Source of the DNA: G963669295 sp963669295
GTDB lineage: Bacteria; Bacteroidota; Bacteroidia; Flavobacteriales_D; CALLUQ01
Length of the DNA: 64,000 nucleotides
Reading direction: 5' to 3'
Assembly (NCBI GenBank): GCA_963669295.1
Contig: OY769938.1
Location: 2,852,001 to 2,916,000, forward strand
Numbering within the stretch: the stretch's first letter is position 1; each line of letters opens with the position of its first letter. The position numbers were made by a program, and so were the translations under genes. Of this stretch, positions 18,884-26,980 are shown piece by piece. The notes beneath the pieces are model-generated. The model worked only from the letters and a program-made list of their open reading frames with translations. It did no database searches and was not told the origin of the DNA.

Positions 18884-18895
18884 TGGATTGAATGA

Positions 18896-18927
18896 AAAGC
18901 CCTGCAAATATGAGGTTGCGGGGCTTT
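18896..18927 (+). terminator. Terminator after the monooxygenase-like gene
   Basis: AAAGCCCTGCAA and TTGCGGGGCTTT form a 12-bp stem with one G-T pair and an 8-base loop. The T-run is short. Confidence 0.75.
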
Positions 18928-19078
18928 GTTCGAGCAGCAGGCAAGCATGTTGAAGCGTTCTACCTCTTTTCCGTTTGGGTGTTCATTGGATTTATTGCTC
19001 TCATCCTAATTTGGTTACAAACAGCAGTGATTATGAAAACAATGCGCTATTTTTGAAGTAATCTATTGAGGAATAATA

Positions 19079-20080
19079 ATGATTAGAAAAGAACTGGCAC
19101 AATTGATCCAGGATATGGACAATGAGAATTACCCCGACGACACAGCAGGACTTTCGGAACCTATTCAGTCCATTGGGTGGTATGCTTATAGGAAAGCAGA
19201 AGGGTGGGAGGAACCCAGTGATTTTAAACCACTCTTGAATTACTTAGACGAGGTGGCATTGGACGATCAATCAAGGGATAATGTGTATACCATTCTATTA
19301 TCGTTGGTTGCCAATGCTGATGGACTTGAACTTACCGAAGTATTTTCAAGATTGAAAAAAGAAACCGACACAGACCTGATCGAAAATGTGCTTTCCAGGG
19401 TTTACATGAACAATACCTACCCTGAGTTAAACCCCTTGCCCATTAAAAATTCAGATGACATTGATTTTTTACTACAACTATCTTATTCCGATAACTATTT
19501 CTTTAGATCAAAAGTATGGCTCGTGCTTAGGTTTGCTACCTCTTCATCAAAAAAAATTGAAAGTAGGCTCATTGAGGGCATGCAAAAGCACGATGATGTT
19601 GATGAGTTAGAAGGCATTGTTGAGGTGGTGCAAACGCAGGGTAGTCTTGATTCGATTGCAGCGTTGAAAGCACTTATGCTGCAATACCAAAATAAAGATG
19701 TCTTAACCATGGTGGTTAAGGCCATTGATGTCATCAATGGCCCCAAAGAGGTGGATTACCTCATTGAGCAACTTGAAGTGCATAGAAACGGCAATGTAAA
19801 AAGTACTATTTGCGATTGCCTGGCACGATTAAATGATGAAAAAGCGATTGATCCATTGATGAATCGGGTGAAGAAAATTTTGAGTAAAAAAAGAAACACG
19901 AGCTGGGGTTATCCAGAAGGACAACTGCCTGAACTTTGCGAAATACTCAATTTCTTGCAGCACCATAGGCTTAAAGAAGAAGAGAAAATCAACAAGTTGC
20001 TCAAGTGGATAAAGGAGAAAAAGATGGATTTTTTAGACGAACAGGAAAGCGAGTGGGTAGTAAACAATTTAAAACTGTAG
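19079..20080 (+). CDS. HEAT-repeat-like hypothetical protein
   Basis: A 333-residue soluble helical protein. The central and C-terminal parts show repeated helix pairs of HEAT type (for example GSLDSIAALKALMLQYQNKDVLTMVVKAI, PKEVDYLIEQLEVHRNGNVKSTICDCLARL, KAIDPLMNRVKKI). No catalytic residues are seen. Proteins of this sort are common in immunity gene clusters; the ankyrin and SMI1/KNR4 genes next door support that, but the role is not shown. Confidence 0.6.
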   Translation: MIRKELAQLIQDMDNENYPDDTAGLSEPIQSIGWYAYRKAEGWEEPSDFKPLLNYLDEVALDDQSRDNVYTILLSLVANADGLELTEVFSRLKKETDTDLIENVLSRVYMNNTYPELNPLPIKNSDDIDFLLQLSYSDNYFFRSKVWLVLRFATSSSKKIESRLIEGMQKHDDVDELEGIVEVVQTQGSLDSIAALKALMLQYQNKDVLTMVVKAIDVINGPKEVDYLIEQLEVHRNGNVKSTICDCLARLNDEKAIDPLMNRVKKILSKKRNTSWGYPEGQLPELCEILNFLQHHRLKEEEKINKLLKWIKEKKMDFLDEQESEWVVNNLKL

Positions 20081-20143
20081 CCCCGGTTCCCCTCCCAATT
20101 GCTTTAAGTGATGATTCAAGTGCTTCCAGATTAGTTTTTAAAT

Positions 20144-20623
20144 ATGACGATTGAAGAACAAAGGGCATTGCGCTCGCTCATTACATCGGGAAAAGCGACC
20201 GAAGCTATTGACCAATTGAAGCATATTGATATTGATGCGGATTTAGATGGACGTACGGCCTTGTCGCTTGCCGTTAGCTACGAAAATTTTGAAGTGGCCA
20301 AATTTGTATTGGATCATGGTGCCAACCCTAATGTTACGGCAACACATAAAGAATTAACCCCGCTTATGGTAGCAGCAGAACGAGGCGATTTAGAAGTAAT
20401 CAACTGGTTGATTGAAGCTGGAGCAGACATTAATTTCATGAACTCAAGAAATGTGGTGGCTTTATGGAGTGCTGCTGGTGCCGAAAATGTGGAGGCATGT
20501 AAAATGCTTATTGAAGCTGGAGCCGACCCCTTTAAAGCAATAACGCAAGGGTTAAGTATCTATGATATTTGCAAGCAAATGGACCATGAAACAGTAGTCG
20601 AATACTTTGATTCAATTCGATAA
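20144..20623 (+). CDS. Ankyrin-repeat protein
   Basis: A 159-residue protein of about four ankyrin repeats: DGRTALSLAVSYENFEVAKFVLDHGANPN, LTPLMVAAERGDLEVINWLIEAGADIN and NVVALWSAAGAENVEACKMLIEAGADP are visible. No signal peptide. Small ankyrin proteins can act as antitoxin or immunity partners. It is 64 bases after the HEAT-like gene on the same strand. Confidence 0.88.
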   Translation: MTIEEQRALRSLITSGKATEAIDQLKHIDIDADLDGRTALSLAVSYENFEVAKFVLDHGANPNVTATHKELTPLMVAAERGDLEVINWLIEAGADINFMNSRNVVALWSAAGAENVEACKMLIEAGADPFKAITQGLSIYDICKQMDHETVVEYFDSIR

Positions 20624-20642
20624 TTGTTGAGCCAGTTCTTGT

Positions 20643-21155
20643 TCAATTTTTCTGGTGCTCAATGCACCAATCTACAAATGCTGAGAAACTATCGGCAATT
20701 ACAATAAAATCACATTCATTGACCAGGTAAATTACTTGCCCCACCTTTCCGTTTGGCCCTGGGGCATAGTCGATGGCCATAAAACCAAATCCTTCCTGAC
20801 TTGCAAAAGGAATTCTTGATGCATGGTAGATCGTGCACCTTATTTTGTCGTCAAAGTGGAATTCATCATAGTATTCTGCGGTGTCTTCTGCATACTCTTG
20901 TCCTTCCGTCCATTCTTCAATTATTTCATCACACGAAAGCAGCTTAACTTCATCCAGTAAAAACCAATGCGATTGGGGTTGTTGTCCGTTAATGTGTTGT
21001 AGAAATAGTTTAAAATCGTTGGGCAATGCTTGCCCGGTAACTTCTTCTACCTGTTGAATTTGTGCTGCTGTTGCACCAGGGTTAAGTCCCAACTCATTCA
21101 ATTCCTTTGCCGATTGTTTTAAAGTGGATAGTAGTGCTTGAATCTTTGCTTCCAT
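20643..21155 (-). CDS. SMI1/KNR4 (SUKH) family protein
   Basis: A 170-residue protein with the SUKH pattern: GATAAQIQQVEEVTGQALPNDFKLFLQHINGQ, then a loop ending in LLSCDEIIEEW, WxxPxA-like IPFASQEGFGFMAIDYAPGPNGKVGQVI and a C-terminal FSAFVDWCIEH helix. SUKH proteins mostly act as immunity proteins against nuclease or other contact-dependent toxins. No toxin gene lies nearby. Confidence 0.88.
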   Translation of the reverse strand: MEAKIQALLSTLKQSAKELNELGLNPGATAAQIQQVEEVTGQALPNDFKLFLQHINGQQPQSHWFLLDEVKLLSCDEIIEEWTEGQEYAEDTAEYYDEFHFDDKIRCTIYHASRIPFASQEGFGFMAIDYAPGPNGKVGQVIYLVNECDFIVIADSFSAFVDWCIEHQKN

Positions 21156-21320
21156 AAGGTTGAAAATAGCGAAAATTAGCGAACTACATTTCTTAGTTCT
21201 GGTGAAGCTTTTGATGCCATTAGTGTGTGCATGTTTGAACCAATTTAAGTTGTGGAAGCATCCTTTTGAGCCACATAAAACCCATTTTAGAGCAGCAATA
21301 AGTACCGAACTGATTAATGG

Positions 21321-22054
21321 TTAGTTTAATGCTACAATCCCCTCTTCTCGTAATATTCTCAAGCTTTCCAATTCACTTTTTAGGTGTTTGTTTTTTAGCG
21401 TAGGCACTACAATAATGGTGTCTTTATTTTGGCTTACGTCAAATGCAATTTGATGTACACCTTCTATTCCTTTCAGCCCCTTTATTTTTGCTATGTCAAT
21501 GTTTTCCCGGTAAGCGATGGCCTGGAGTTCGGGGTTTCTTTTCACTTTTTTAGCAGGAATCGAAGAGGAGATGTCGAATTCCTGGAATTCAGCTTGACTG
21601 ATGTCAAGTACCCAATCCACCTCTTTATAATAATCGATTGCATCGAGGTTAATTTGCTGTTGCTCTTCTTCCGAGAGCATTCTATGAGCGTTCCAACCCA
21701 CTGCACTTTCAATGGCATGAGAGCCTAACCCTATCCTACCACATTTGCCCGTAAATGTGGTTGCTTTAAACAAACTACCGGTAAAAAAAACACCCCACTT
21801 GTCTTTAGGTTATGAAACAATACATGCTCAAAAACACCATACCCGATCGCATTATTTTTATTGATCAAGCATCGATCGAAATGAACATTTCGAATTACCG
21901 AAGCCTGGCTTCGATGGCTAATTCTTGAAGAAAAATCATTTGATTCAAACTTGCACCTTTCAAACCAAACATTTTCAATAATTGATTTGTCTTCCGGGAG
22001 AACAGCAAAGAATTCTTTCTTTAAGGTGTGCTTGAGGTGATCAGATAATAGCAT
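21321..22054 (-). pseudogene. Hypothetical gene split by a frameshift in an A/T homopolymer
   Basis: Two overlapping minus-strand frames read as one protein. The first begins MLLSDHLKHTLKKEF and carries pentapeptide-like spacing (NVWFERCKFE, NVHFDRCLI, HVLFHNL). The second continues FKATTFTGKCGRIGLGSHA and runs to the stop. The join lies in a run of eight T on the coding strand (21783-21790 as A on the plus strand); one extra T restores a continuous frame VFFFTGSLFKATTF of about 245 residues. It may be a true mutation, a phase-variable tract or a sequencing error. Confidence 0.7.
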
Positions 22055-22086
22055 AATTCAAATATATAGAAGAAATGTCGAACCAT

Positions 22087-22995
22087 TTATTTCCAACACT
22101 TGAGTGATAGATCAACCTTGTTTGCTAAAAGTTCTTTGCCCAGCTGCATGTAACATTTATGCATAAACCTGGAGAGTTCAATGTACTTGTCGATTAAGAA
22201 CGACTCCTGGAAGATGGAATGAGCGATGAATAAGGCCGTACCGAAGTACGATTGTTCAAACGCTGTTTTAGCGAGTGCAAATAAGTCATTCCAATTATTA
22301 TTGTTGGCAATTTCCGGGTGGTTAAGCGCACTGTTGAAGGTCGATGTTTCTGCCAAAACCCCAACACCATTGTTGGTGGAAAAATAGCTCCAACCCTCAG
22401 GAATTGATGCAGGAATGTACCTTCGTTTAAGCCGGGCATATTGATCAATTTCTGGGTGATCTCTATTGGGTGTAATGCCATAATGCGAACATAAAAATTG
22501 CTTTTTTTCGTTTTGATCAAACACTTCCAACCCTTTCACATTATTTCTGTGAATCGACTTGAATTTAGCCGTAAGCAAGCTCTCAACCCCTTCTTTCGTA
22601 TTGTTCCCAAGCCAGGTAACGCCAAAATCATCTGTTGGAGCATAAGAAACCATTGGCAAATCTTTTGGTTGAAGTTCGGGAGCAAGAATTAGATAACCAT
22701 ATTCCAGCCCACCTCCTCCTTGCGACCCAACAGGGAAAAATTCGAAAGGGGTTCCATGATAAATGTGAACTTCGGGTTCAACGTCTAATGTTTTAGCACC
22801 GTCGATGAAAGGCATGTTATAGTGCTTACAAAATGGAATGGTCATCCCCCTATTAAAATCAAATTGGAGGATGTTGTCGTAATAAGTGACTAACTCCAAT
22901 TCGGAAAACGTGTCTTCATCTTTTCGGGCATATTCAAGAATGGCCATTAGTGCCTCTGGAATTTCGAAGCCGTAAATGTGATTTACAAGTGCCAT
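22087..22995 (-). CDS. Hypothetical protein, possibly SUKH-related
   Basis: A 302-residue soluble protein. The first half (FEIPEALMAILEYARKDEDTF ... GLEYGYLILAPEL ... SYAPTDDFGVTWLGNNTKEGVESLL) has a pattern reminiscent of SMI1/KNR4-type folds, followed by a helical C-terminal part. I cannot assign it firmly. It lies upstream of the frameshifted gene on the same strand, 32 bases away, so the two may be one unit. Confidence 0.5.
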   Translation of the reverse strand: MALVNHIYGFEIPEALMAILEYARKDEDTFSELELVTYYDNILQFDFNRGMTIPFCKHYNMPFIDGAKTLDVEPEVHIYHGTPFEFFPVGSQGGGGLEYGYLILAPELQPKDLPMVSYAPTDDFGVTWLGNNTKEGVESLLTAKFKSIHRNNVKGLEVFDQNEKKQFLCSHYGITPNRDHPEIDQYARLKRRYIPASIPEGWSYFSTNNGVGVLAETSTFNSALNHPEIANNNNWNDLFALAKTAFEQSYFGTALFIAHSIFQESFLIDKYIELSRFMHKCYMQLGKELLANKVDLSLKCWK

Positions 22996-23063
22996 TTTAT
23001 AAAAATACAGAACATTTGTTGAACCAGATTGACGTTGAGGTTAACCCCTTCTGACGGATGAAC

Positions 23064-23519
23064 TTAGGCCAACTGCATTTTCATTCCTTCGTGCGATGCC
23101 ACAAACCCTAATTCATGGTAAAATTTTATGGCTTCGGGTCTTTGCTTATCGGTGGTTAACTGAAGAAGGTGAGCGCCCTTTTCCTGGGCTCTGTTGATGG
23201 CCCATTGGAACATTTTAGCTCCTAATCCTTGACCACGAAAGTCTTTATGAATTCTCACGGCTTCAATTTGTGCTCTTATTCCTCCCTGGTAGGTAAGGTA
23301 TTGGATAAAGCTCAATTGTAAGGTGCCAATCACCCTTCCATTTTCACTTTCAACTACCACCAACTCCTGATTTTCATCTGACGAGATATTCTTAAATGCG
23401 GTGTAATATTTTTCTGGAAGAGGAACTTTGTAATCTTCTCGCTTTGCCCCTAACTTGTCGTGAGCAATCATCTGTACAATAGATGGAACGTCTTTTTCTG
23501 TGGCCTTTCTAAAATTCAT
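23064..23519 (-). CDS. GNAT family N-acetyltransferase
   Basis: A 151-residue acetyltransferase. The start MNFRKATEKDVPSIV is preferred over a longer upstream frame because it begins at the usual first strand. Motif A is clear: AVRIHKDFRGQGLGAKMFQWA, with HLLQLTTDKQRPEAIKFYHELGF after it. It transfers acetyl from acetyl-CoA to an unknown amine. Confidence 0.9.
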   Translation of the reverse strand: MNFRKATEKDVPSIVQMIAHDKLGAKREDYKVPLPEKYYTAFKNISSDENQELVVVESENGRVIGTLQLSFIQYLTYQGGIRAQIEAVRIHKDFRGQGLGAKMFQWAINRAQEKGAHLLQLTTDKQRPEAIKFYHELGFVASHEGMKMQLA

Positions 23520-23770
23520 ATAGCAAAGATAATGAGGATAATGTAGCACCTCTTGTATTTATAAAGTTTACAGGAACTGCAATGATTGCATTACTGAACC
23601 AGGTTTTTTAACTTTACATTGTTATGAAATCTTAATAACATACATCAAAGCCTTATACTCGAGGCAGCGGTTACCCACTGACTAACTTGACGAGTCAGGT
23701 AACTATACTTTCAACATATTTTTTAATCATGTGCAGTTGAATTGTATCCAATTGCATTAATTTTTATACG

Positions 23771-24610
23771 ATGAAGTTATTAGATATTATAAATAACTCA
23801 TGTCGACCTGAATTGTACGAAAAAGGAACAAATTTCATGTGGACAAATGAGCATATTTCAAAACAGTTATTAGGCATTCATTTAAATCCACACGTGGATT
23901 TAGCCAGTAGAAAAAAATCAACCATCAATAAAACAGTAGCGTGGATTTTACAGCAAGTTGATACAGATAGAGCATTGAAGATTTTGGATTTAGGTTGTGG
24001 CCCTGGGCTCTATTCTAAAATGATGGCCAGGCAAGGCCATAGTGTTACAGGAATTGATATTTCTAAAACATCCATCCATTACGCCAAAGAACAGGCAAAC
24101 CTTGATGATTTAAATGTTACATACCATCGCAACAATTATCTCGAAGTTGATTTTGAACCAGGAAAATATGATTTAGTGATACTTATTTACGCTGATTTTA
24201 GCGTGTTAACACCAGGTGAAAGAAAAACACTTTTGGAATCAATTTTTAAGACGCTAAAAAAGGGAGGAAAACTAATACTAGATGTGTTTAGCGATGAGAA
24301 CATCGACCAAAAGGCAACTCCAAAGTCGTGGGAAGCAGTAGAAAACGGTTTTTGGAAGAACAGTCCTTATTTAGTCTTATCCGAATCATTCATTTACGAT
24401 CAGGAAAAGGTAATACTGTATCAACACCTCGTAATTGATGACCATTCAACGGAGATTTACAGGTTCTGGACACATTTTTTTTCAGAACGAAAACTCCGGG
24501 AATTGTTCCGTGAGTTTGACTTTGAAAAGATAGCATTTAGTAGAGATGTTATTCCTGGAGAAGGCGAATGGAGTGGCAATAATGTCATCTTTTCAATTCT
24601 TACAAAGTAG
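23771..24610 (+). CDS. Class I SAM-dependent methyltransferase
   Basis: A 279-residue methyltransferase: ILDLGCGPGLYSKMM is motif I, GIDISKTSIHYAKEQ is motif II, and LVILIYADFSVLTPGERK covers the next strand. Substrate is unknown; small-molecule methylation is most likely. A strong terminator follows about 35 bases after the stop. In the 250 bases between this gene and the GNAT gene I see nothing definite. Confidence 0.88.
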   Translation: MKLLDIINNSCRPELYEKGTNFMWTNEHISKQLLGIHLNPHVDLASRKKSTINKTVAWILQQVDTDRALKILDLGCGPGLYSKMMARQGHSVTGIDISKTSIHYAKEQANLDDLNVTYHRNNYLEVDFEPGKYDLVILIYADFSVLTPGERKTLLESIFKTLKKGGKLILDVFSDENIDQKATPKSWEAVENGFWKNSPYLVLSESFIYDQEKVILYQHLVIDDHSTEIYRFWTHFFSERKLRELFREFDFEKIAFSRDVIPGEGEWSGNNVIFSILTK

Positions 24611-24644
24611 TGATTGTTGAACCGTTTTCGGCAAGCATAAAATC

Positions 24645-24683
24645 AAAAAGCCTCGCGTCGCTTATGATGCGGGGCTTTTTTTA
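24645..24683 (+). terminator. Rho-independent terminator
   Basis: AAAAAGCCTCGC, a 12-base loop and GCGGGGCTTTTT with further T form a 12-bp stem with one G-T pair. It is followed directly by a diverged copy of the tRNA-Leu 3'-end repeat. Confidence 0.88.
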
Positions 24684-24686
24684 TTT

Positions 24687-24747
24687 GTACTTGGAGCGAG
24701 AATTTCTGCTAAAAATGGAGCGTCCTGCAATGTCATTGTCGAACCAG
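24687..24747 (+). repeat. Diverged tRNA-Leu 3'-end-derived repeat
   Basis: GTACTTGGAGCGAGAATTTC differs at 3 of 20 positions from GTACTCGGGGCGGGAATTTC, which occurs at 29058, 30339 and 38317. The following GTCCTGCAATGTCATTGTC matches GTCCCGCAACGTCATTGTC in the 29-kb and 38-kb copies with two changes. Like the other copies, it follows a terminator T-run. Confidence 0.75.
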
Positions 24748-24793
24748 ATTAACAAGGCATAGCAGGGGGCATTTTCTTTCGATCACTAATCAT

Positions 24794-24801
24794 TACCTTT
24801 G
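24794..24801 (+). promoter_or_regulatory. Possible -7 box for the AraC gene
   Basis: TACCTTTG matches TAnnTTTG, only 6 bases before the ATG chosen for the regulator. This would make a nearly leaderless transcript. Confidence 0.4.
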
Positions 24802-24807
24802 TACTCA

Positions 24808-25659
24808 ATGATCATTGACCATAAAATAATTGAGTATCAAGGTGATGTTATCTTTGAATCGATCGTTTCCGATAAACCTCAAAGGTTCAATTATCATGCG
24901 TTTAACGAAGCTTGCTTCATCCATGTAGAAAAAGGGTCAAACGTAACCTATTCTTCTCAGGATACCACGAAAACTGACGAAGGCAATTTTACGCTTTCGA
25001 GCTCTGGAAACTTGATTGTAAACACCATGCCCGATAAGGGAACTGGACTGCATCATGCAACGATTATCCATTTTCCAAAAGAACTCATCACGAAGTCGTT
25101 TTCTAATGAACTGCCTAAATACCTTCATGTGAATCAAGCACCTGGTGGTAATGAGGTGATTACAGCTGAACCCTGTGTGATTCTAAGGAACTACATCAAG
25201 GGTGTTAATTTATTCCTGGACAACCAGCACCGGATGAATGATGAAGTGATGTACGTAAAGATTAAAGAAATTCTGCTGTTGCTCTTACAATCCAAAAAAG
25301 GCAAGGAAGTTTCGAACCTTCTTGTAAACCTATTCTCCAATAGAACAGTGTCTTTTAAGGCAACAGTGGAGTCGCACCTGTATAGTGGAATTGCATTAGA
25401 AGAGCTGGCTCATTTATGCAACATGAGCCTCTCCACCTTTAAGAGAAAGTTCAAAGAAATCTACAGTGATACTCCAGCCAATTACATTGTGTCAAGAAGA
25501 TTGAAGAAAGCTAAAGACTTACTGGCGACATCCGACTTATCTATCATTGAAATTGCTGATGCAACTGGATTTAAATCAATTCAATTATTGTCGAAAAAGT
25601 TCAAGGAAATATTCGGGAAATCACCTTCAAAGTATAGGTTGACCCTGACAGTTAAATAG
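24808..25659 (+). CDS. AraC family transcriptional regulator
   Basis: A 283-residue regulator. The start MIIDHKIIEYQGDVI is taken rather than an upstream TTG. The C-terminal third carries the two HTH units: GIALEELAHLCNMSLSTFKRKFKEIYSDTPANYI and SDLSIIEIADATGFKSIQLLSKKFKEIFGKSPSKYR. The N-terminal part is a probable cupin-like sensing domain without recognisable ligand. A direct repeat overlapping its own stop codon precedes the DUF1330 genes and is its likely target. Confidence 0.92.
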   Translation: MIIDHKIIEYQGDVIFESIVSDKPQRFNYHAFNEACFIHVEKGSNVTYSSQDTTKTDEGNFTLSSSGNLIVNTMPDKGTGLHHATIIHFPKELITKSFSNELPKYLHVNQAPGGNEVITAEPCVILRNYIKGVNLFLDNQHRMNDEVMYVKIKEILLLLLQSKKGKEVSNLLVNLFSNRTVSFKATVESHLYSGIALEELAHLCNMSLSTFKRKFKEIYSDTPANYIVSRRLKKAKDLLATSDLSIIEIADATGFKSIQLLSKKFKEIFGKSPSKYRLTLTVK

Positions 25660-25679
25660 TTGACCCCTATAGTTAAATC
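25638..25679 (+). promoter_or_regulatory. Direct-repeat operator, 21-bp spacing
   Basis: GTTGACCC...AGTTAAAT occurs twice with starts at 25638 and 25659, exactly 21 bases apart, or two helical turns. The half-sites match at about 17 of 21 positions. The first half covers the last codons of the AraC gene. The block ends 18 bases before a TAnnTTTG box, where an activator would stand in for the missing TTG element. Confidence 0.7.
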
Positions 25680-25697
25680 CTTCACTTATTGCCTCCA

Positions 25698-25705
25698 TAA
25701 CTTTG
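25698..25705 (+). promoter_or_regulatory. -7 box for the DUF1330 operon
   Basis: TAACTTTG, an exact TAnnTTTG match 30 bases before the ATG. No TTG lies 20 bases upstream, consistent with activator dependence. Confidence 0.6.
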
Positions 25706-25735
25706 TGTTAGATATTAATCACAAAAAAAATAGTT

Positions 25736-26041
25736 ATGGAACAGAACAAGCCATTATTGGTAATAAGTGCAATTGTCAACAAACAGAGCATGGGAGAACT
25801 TCAGGAGTACCTGGGAAGTGTTATGCAAATATTTGGTAAGCATGGCGGTAAGCCGGTAGGTCGGTATAAAACCATGGAACAACTATCGGGTGAAGACACT
25901 CCGGAGATGATGGCCATGATCGAATTCTCCGATGCTCAAACCATCAAGGAGATGATTGCTGGGGAAGATTTTCAAGGGCTGGCCGAGATGCGAGCAAGAG
26001 TGTTTAGCAAACTTAACATGATGATTTGTGGAGCAATGTAG
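25736..26041 (+). CDS. DUF1330-like protein, cytoplasmic
   Basis: A 101-residue dimeric alpha-beta-barrel type protein: LLVISAIVNKQSMGELQEYL, GKPVGRYKTMEQL, PEMMAMIEFSDAQTIKEMI. It has no signal peptide. The next gene encodes a close paralogue with a signal peptide 8 bases downstream. Function unknown; likely a small-ligand binder or cofactor-free enzyme under AraC control. Confidence 0.75.
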   Translation: MEQNKPLLVISAIVNKQSMGELQEYLGSVMQIFGKHGGKPVGRYKTMEQLSGEDTPEMMAMIEFSDAQTIKEMIAGEDFQGLAEMRARVFSKLNMMICGAM

Positions 26042-26049
26042 AAGGTATT

Positions 26050-26430
26050 ATGAAAACAGTTTCAAAAATAGTTGTCGCCTTCCTTATAACGCTATTCTTT
26101 AGCAACACTTCTATTGCCCAGGAAAAGTCGGAAGGAAATATCCTCATCATTAATGCAGTGATAAACAAGGAGAACAAAGCTAAAATCCCAGAATATCTTG
26201 GAAAGATGAATGAGGTATTCAAGGATTTTCAGGGTAATCCGGTTGGAAAATATAAACGCGTTCAGCGTATTAGCGGAGAGGGCATTCCAGAGATGGTGGC
26301 GATTATTCGTTTCCCCAATCAGGAAACAATTACAAATATGATAGAGAGCAAGAGTTATGAAGACTTGTCAGCGTTAAGGAAGGCAGTGTTCACCGAACTC
26401 AAACTTGCCATCTACGCTGAAAAGCATTAA
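26050..26430 (+). CDS. DUF1330-like protein, exported paralogue
   Basis: A 126-residue protein with signal peptide MKTVSKIVVAFLITLFF ... SIAQ, followed by a domain alignable to the preceding gene (IINAVINKENKAKIPEYL, GNPVGKYKRVQRISGEGIPEMVAIIRF). The ATG after the previous stop is chosen over an upstream TTG in frame. This looks like a tandem duplication in which one copy acquired export. Confidence 0.75.
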   Translation: MKTVSKIVVAFLITLFFSNTSIAQEKSEGNILIINAVINKENKAKIPEYLGKMNEVFKDFQGNPVGKYKRVQRISGEGIPEMVAIIRFPNQETITNMIESKSYEDLSALRKAVFTELKLAIYAEKH

Positions 26431-26440
26431 ATTATTACCT

Positions 26441-26761
26441 ATGGCAGTAAATGAAGAATTCAAGAATTTTATCCTGGACCAACTTCAAGGTCTTGGCGAA
26501 TACGAAATGAAAAATATGTTTGGTGGTACTGCCCTTCTGAAGAATGGTACTGCTTTTGCCAAAATCAAACACGATAAGGTTTGGTTGAAAGTGGATGATA
26601 GCAATGTTGAATCATTTACCAATCGAGGCATGCAACAGTACACCTATGGGAAGGATAATTCTCGAAAGTTAAATTTTTATGAAACGCCTATCGAAGTAAT
26701 TGAAGACAGCGATAAGCTTGTAGAATGGGCTGAAAAGTCCATTGAAATTGCACGGAAATAG
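26441..26761 (+). CDS. TfoX N-terminal domain protein
   Basis: A 106-residue protein with the TfoX/Sxy N-terminal signature: LGEYEMKNMFGGTALLKNGTAFAKI, then VWLKVDDSNVESFTNRGMQQYTY and a C-terminal helix LVEWAEKSIEIA. The TfoX C-terminal half is absent, as in most small Bacteroidota members. ATG at MAVNEEFKN is chosen. It lies 10 bases after the previous gene and is likely the last gene of the AraC-controlled unit. Confidence 0.85.
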   Translation: MAVNEEFKNFILDQLQGLGEYEMKNMFGGTALLKNGTAFAKIKHDKVWLKVDDSNVESFTNRGMQQYTYGKDNSRKLNFYETPIEVIEDSDKLVEWAEKSIEIARK

Positions 26762-26919
26762 ACAACTACCGAACCCTGAGGTGACGAAAATTTTGTCTTT
26801 TCATTAAAGCCAGCCTCAGCAGCAGTTTGCCTACTAACAATCAGAGTGATGAGCGTTGATTGATGCAATTTCGGCATTACCTAAGAGCAGCACAGATAAT
26901 CGATCTACTAAGAATATAG

Positions 26920-26950
26920 TTGTGTAACTATTTGTTTAGTTGTATCTTTG
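26920..26950 (+). promoter_or_regulatory. Promoter of the SUMF1-like gene
   Basis: TTG (26920-26922), 20 bases, then TATCTTTG (26943-26950), an exact match to the Bacteroidota housekeeping promoter with ideal spacing, 30 bases before the start codon. Confidence 0.75.
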
Positions 26951-26980
26951 ATTTTTCTCTCCTTTCAAACTTACAACGAA

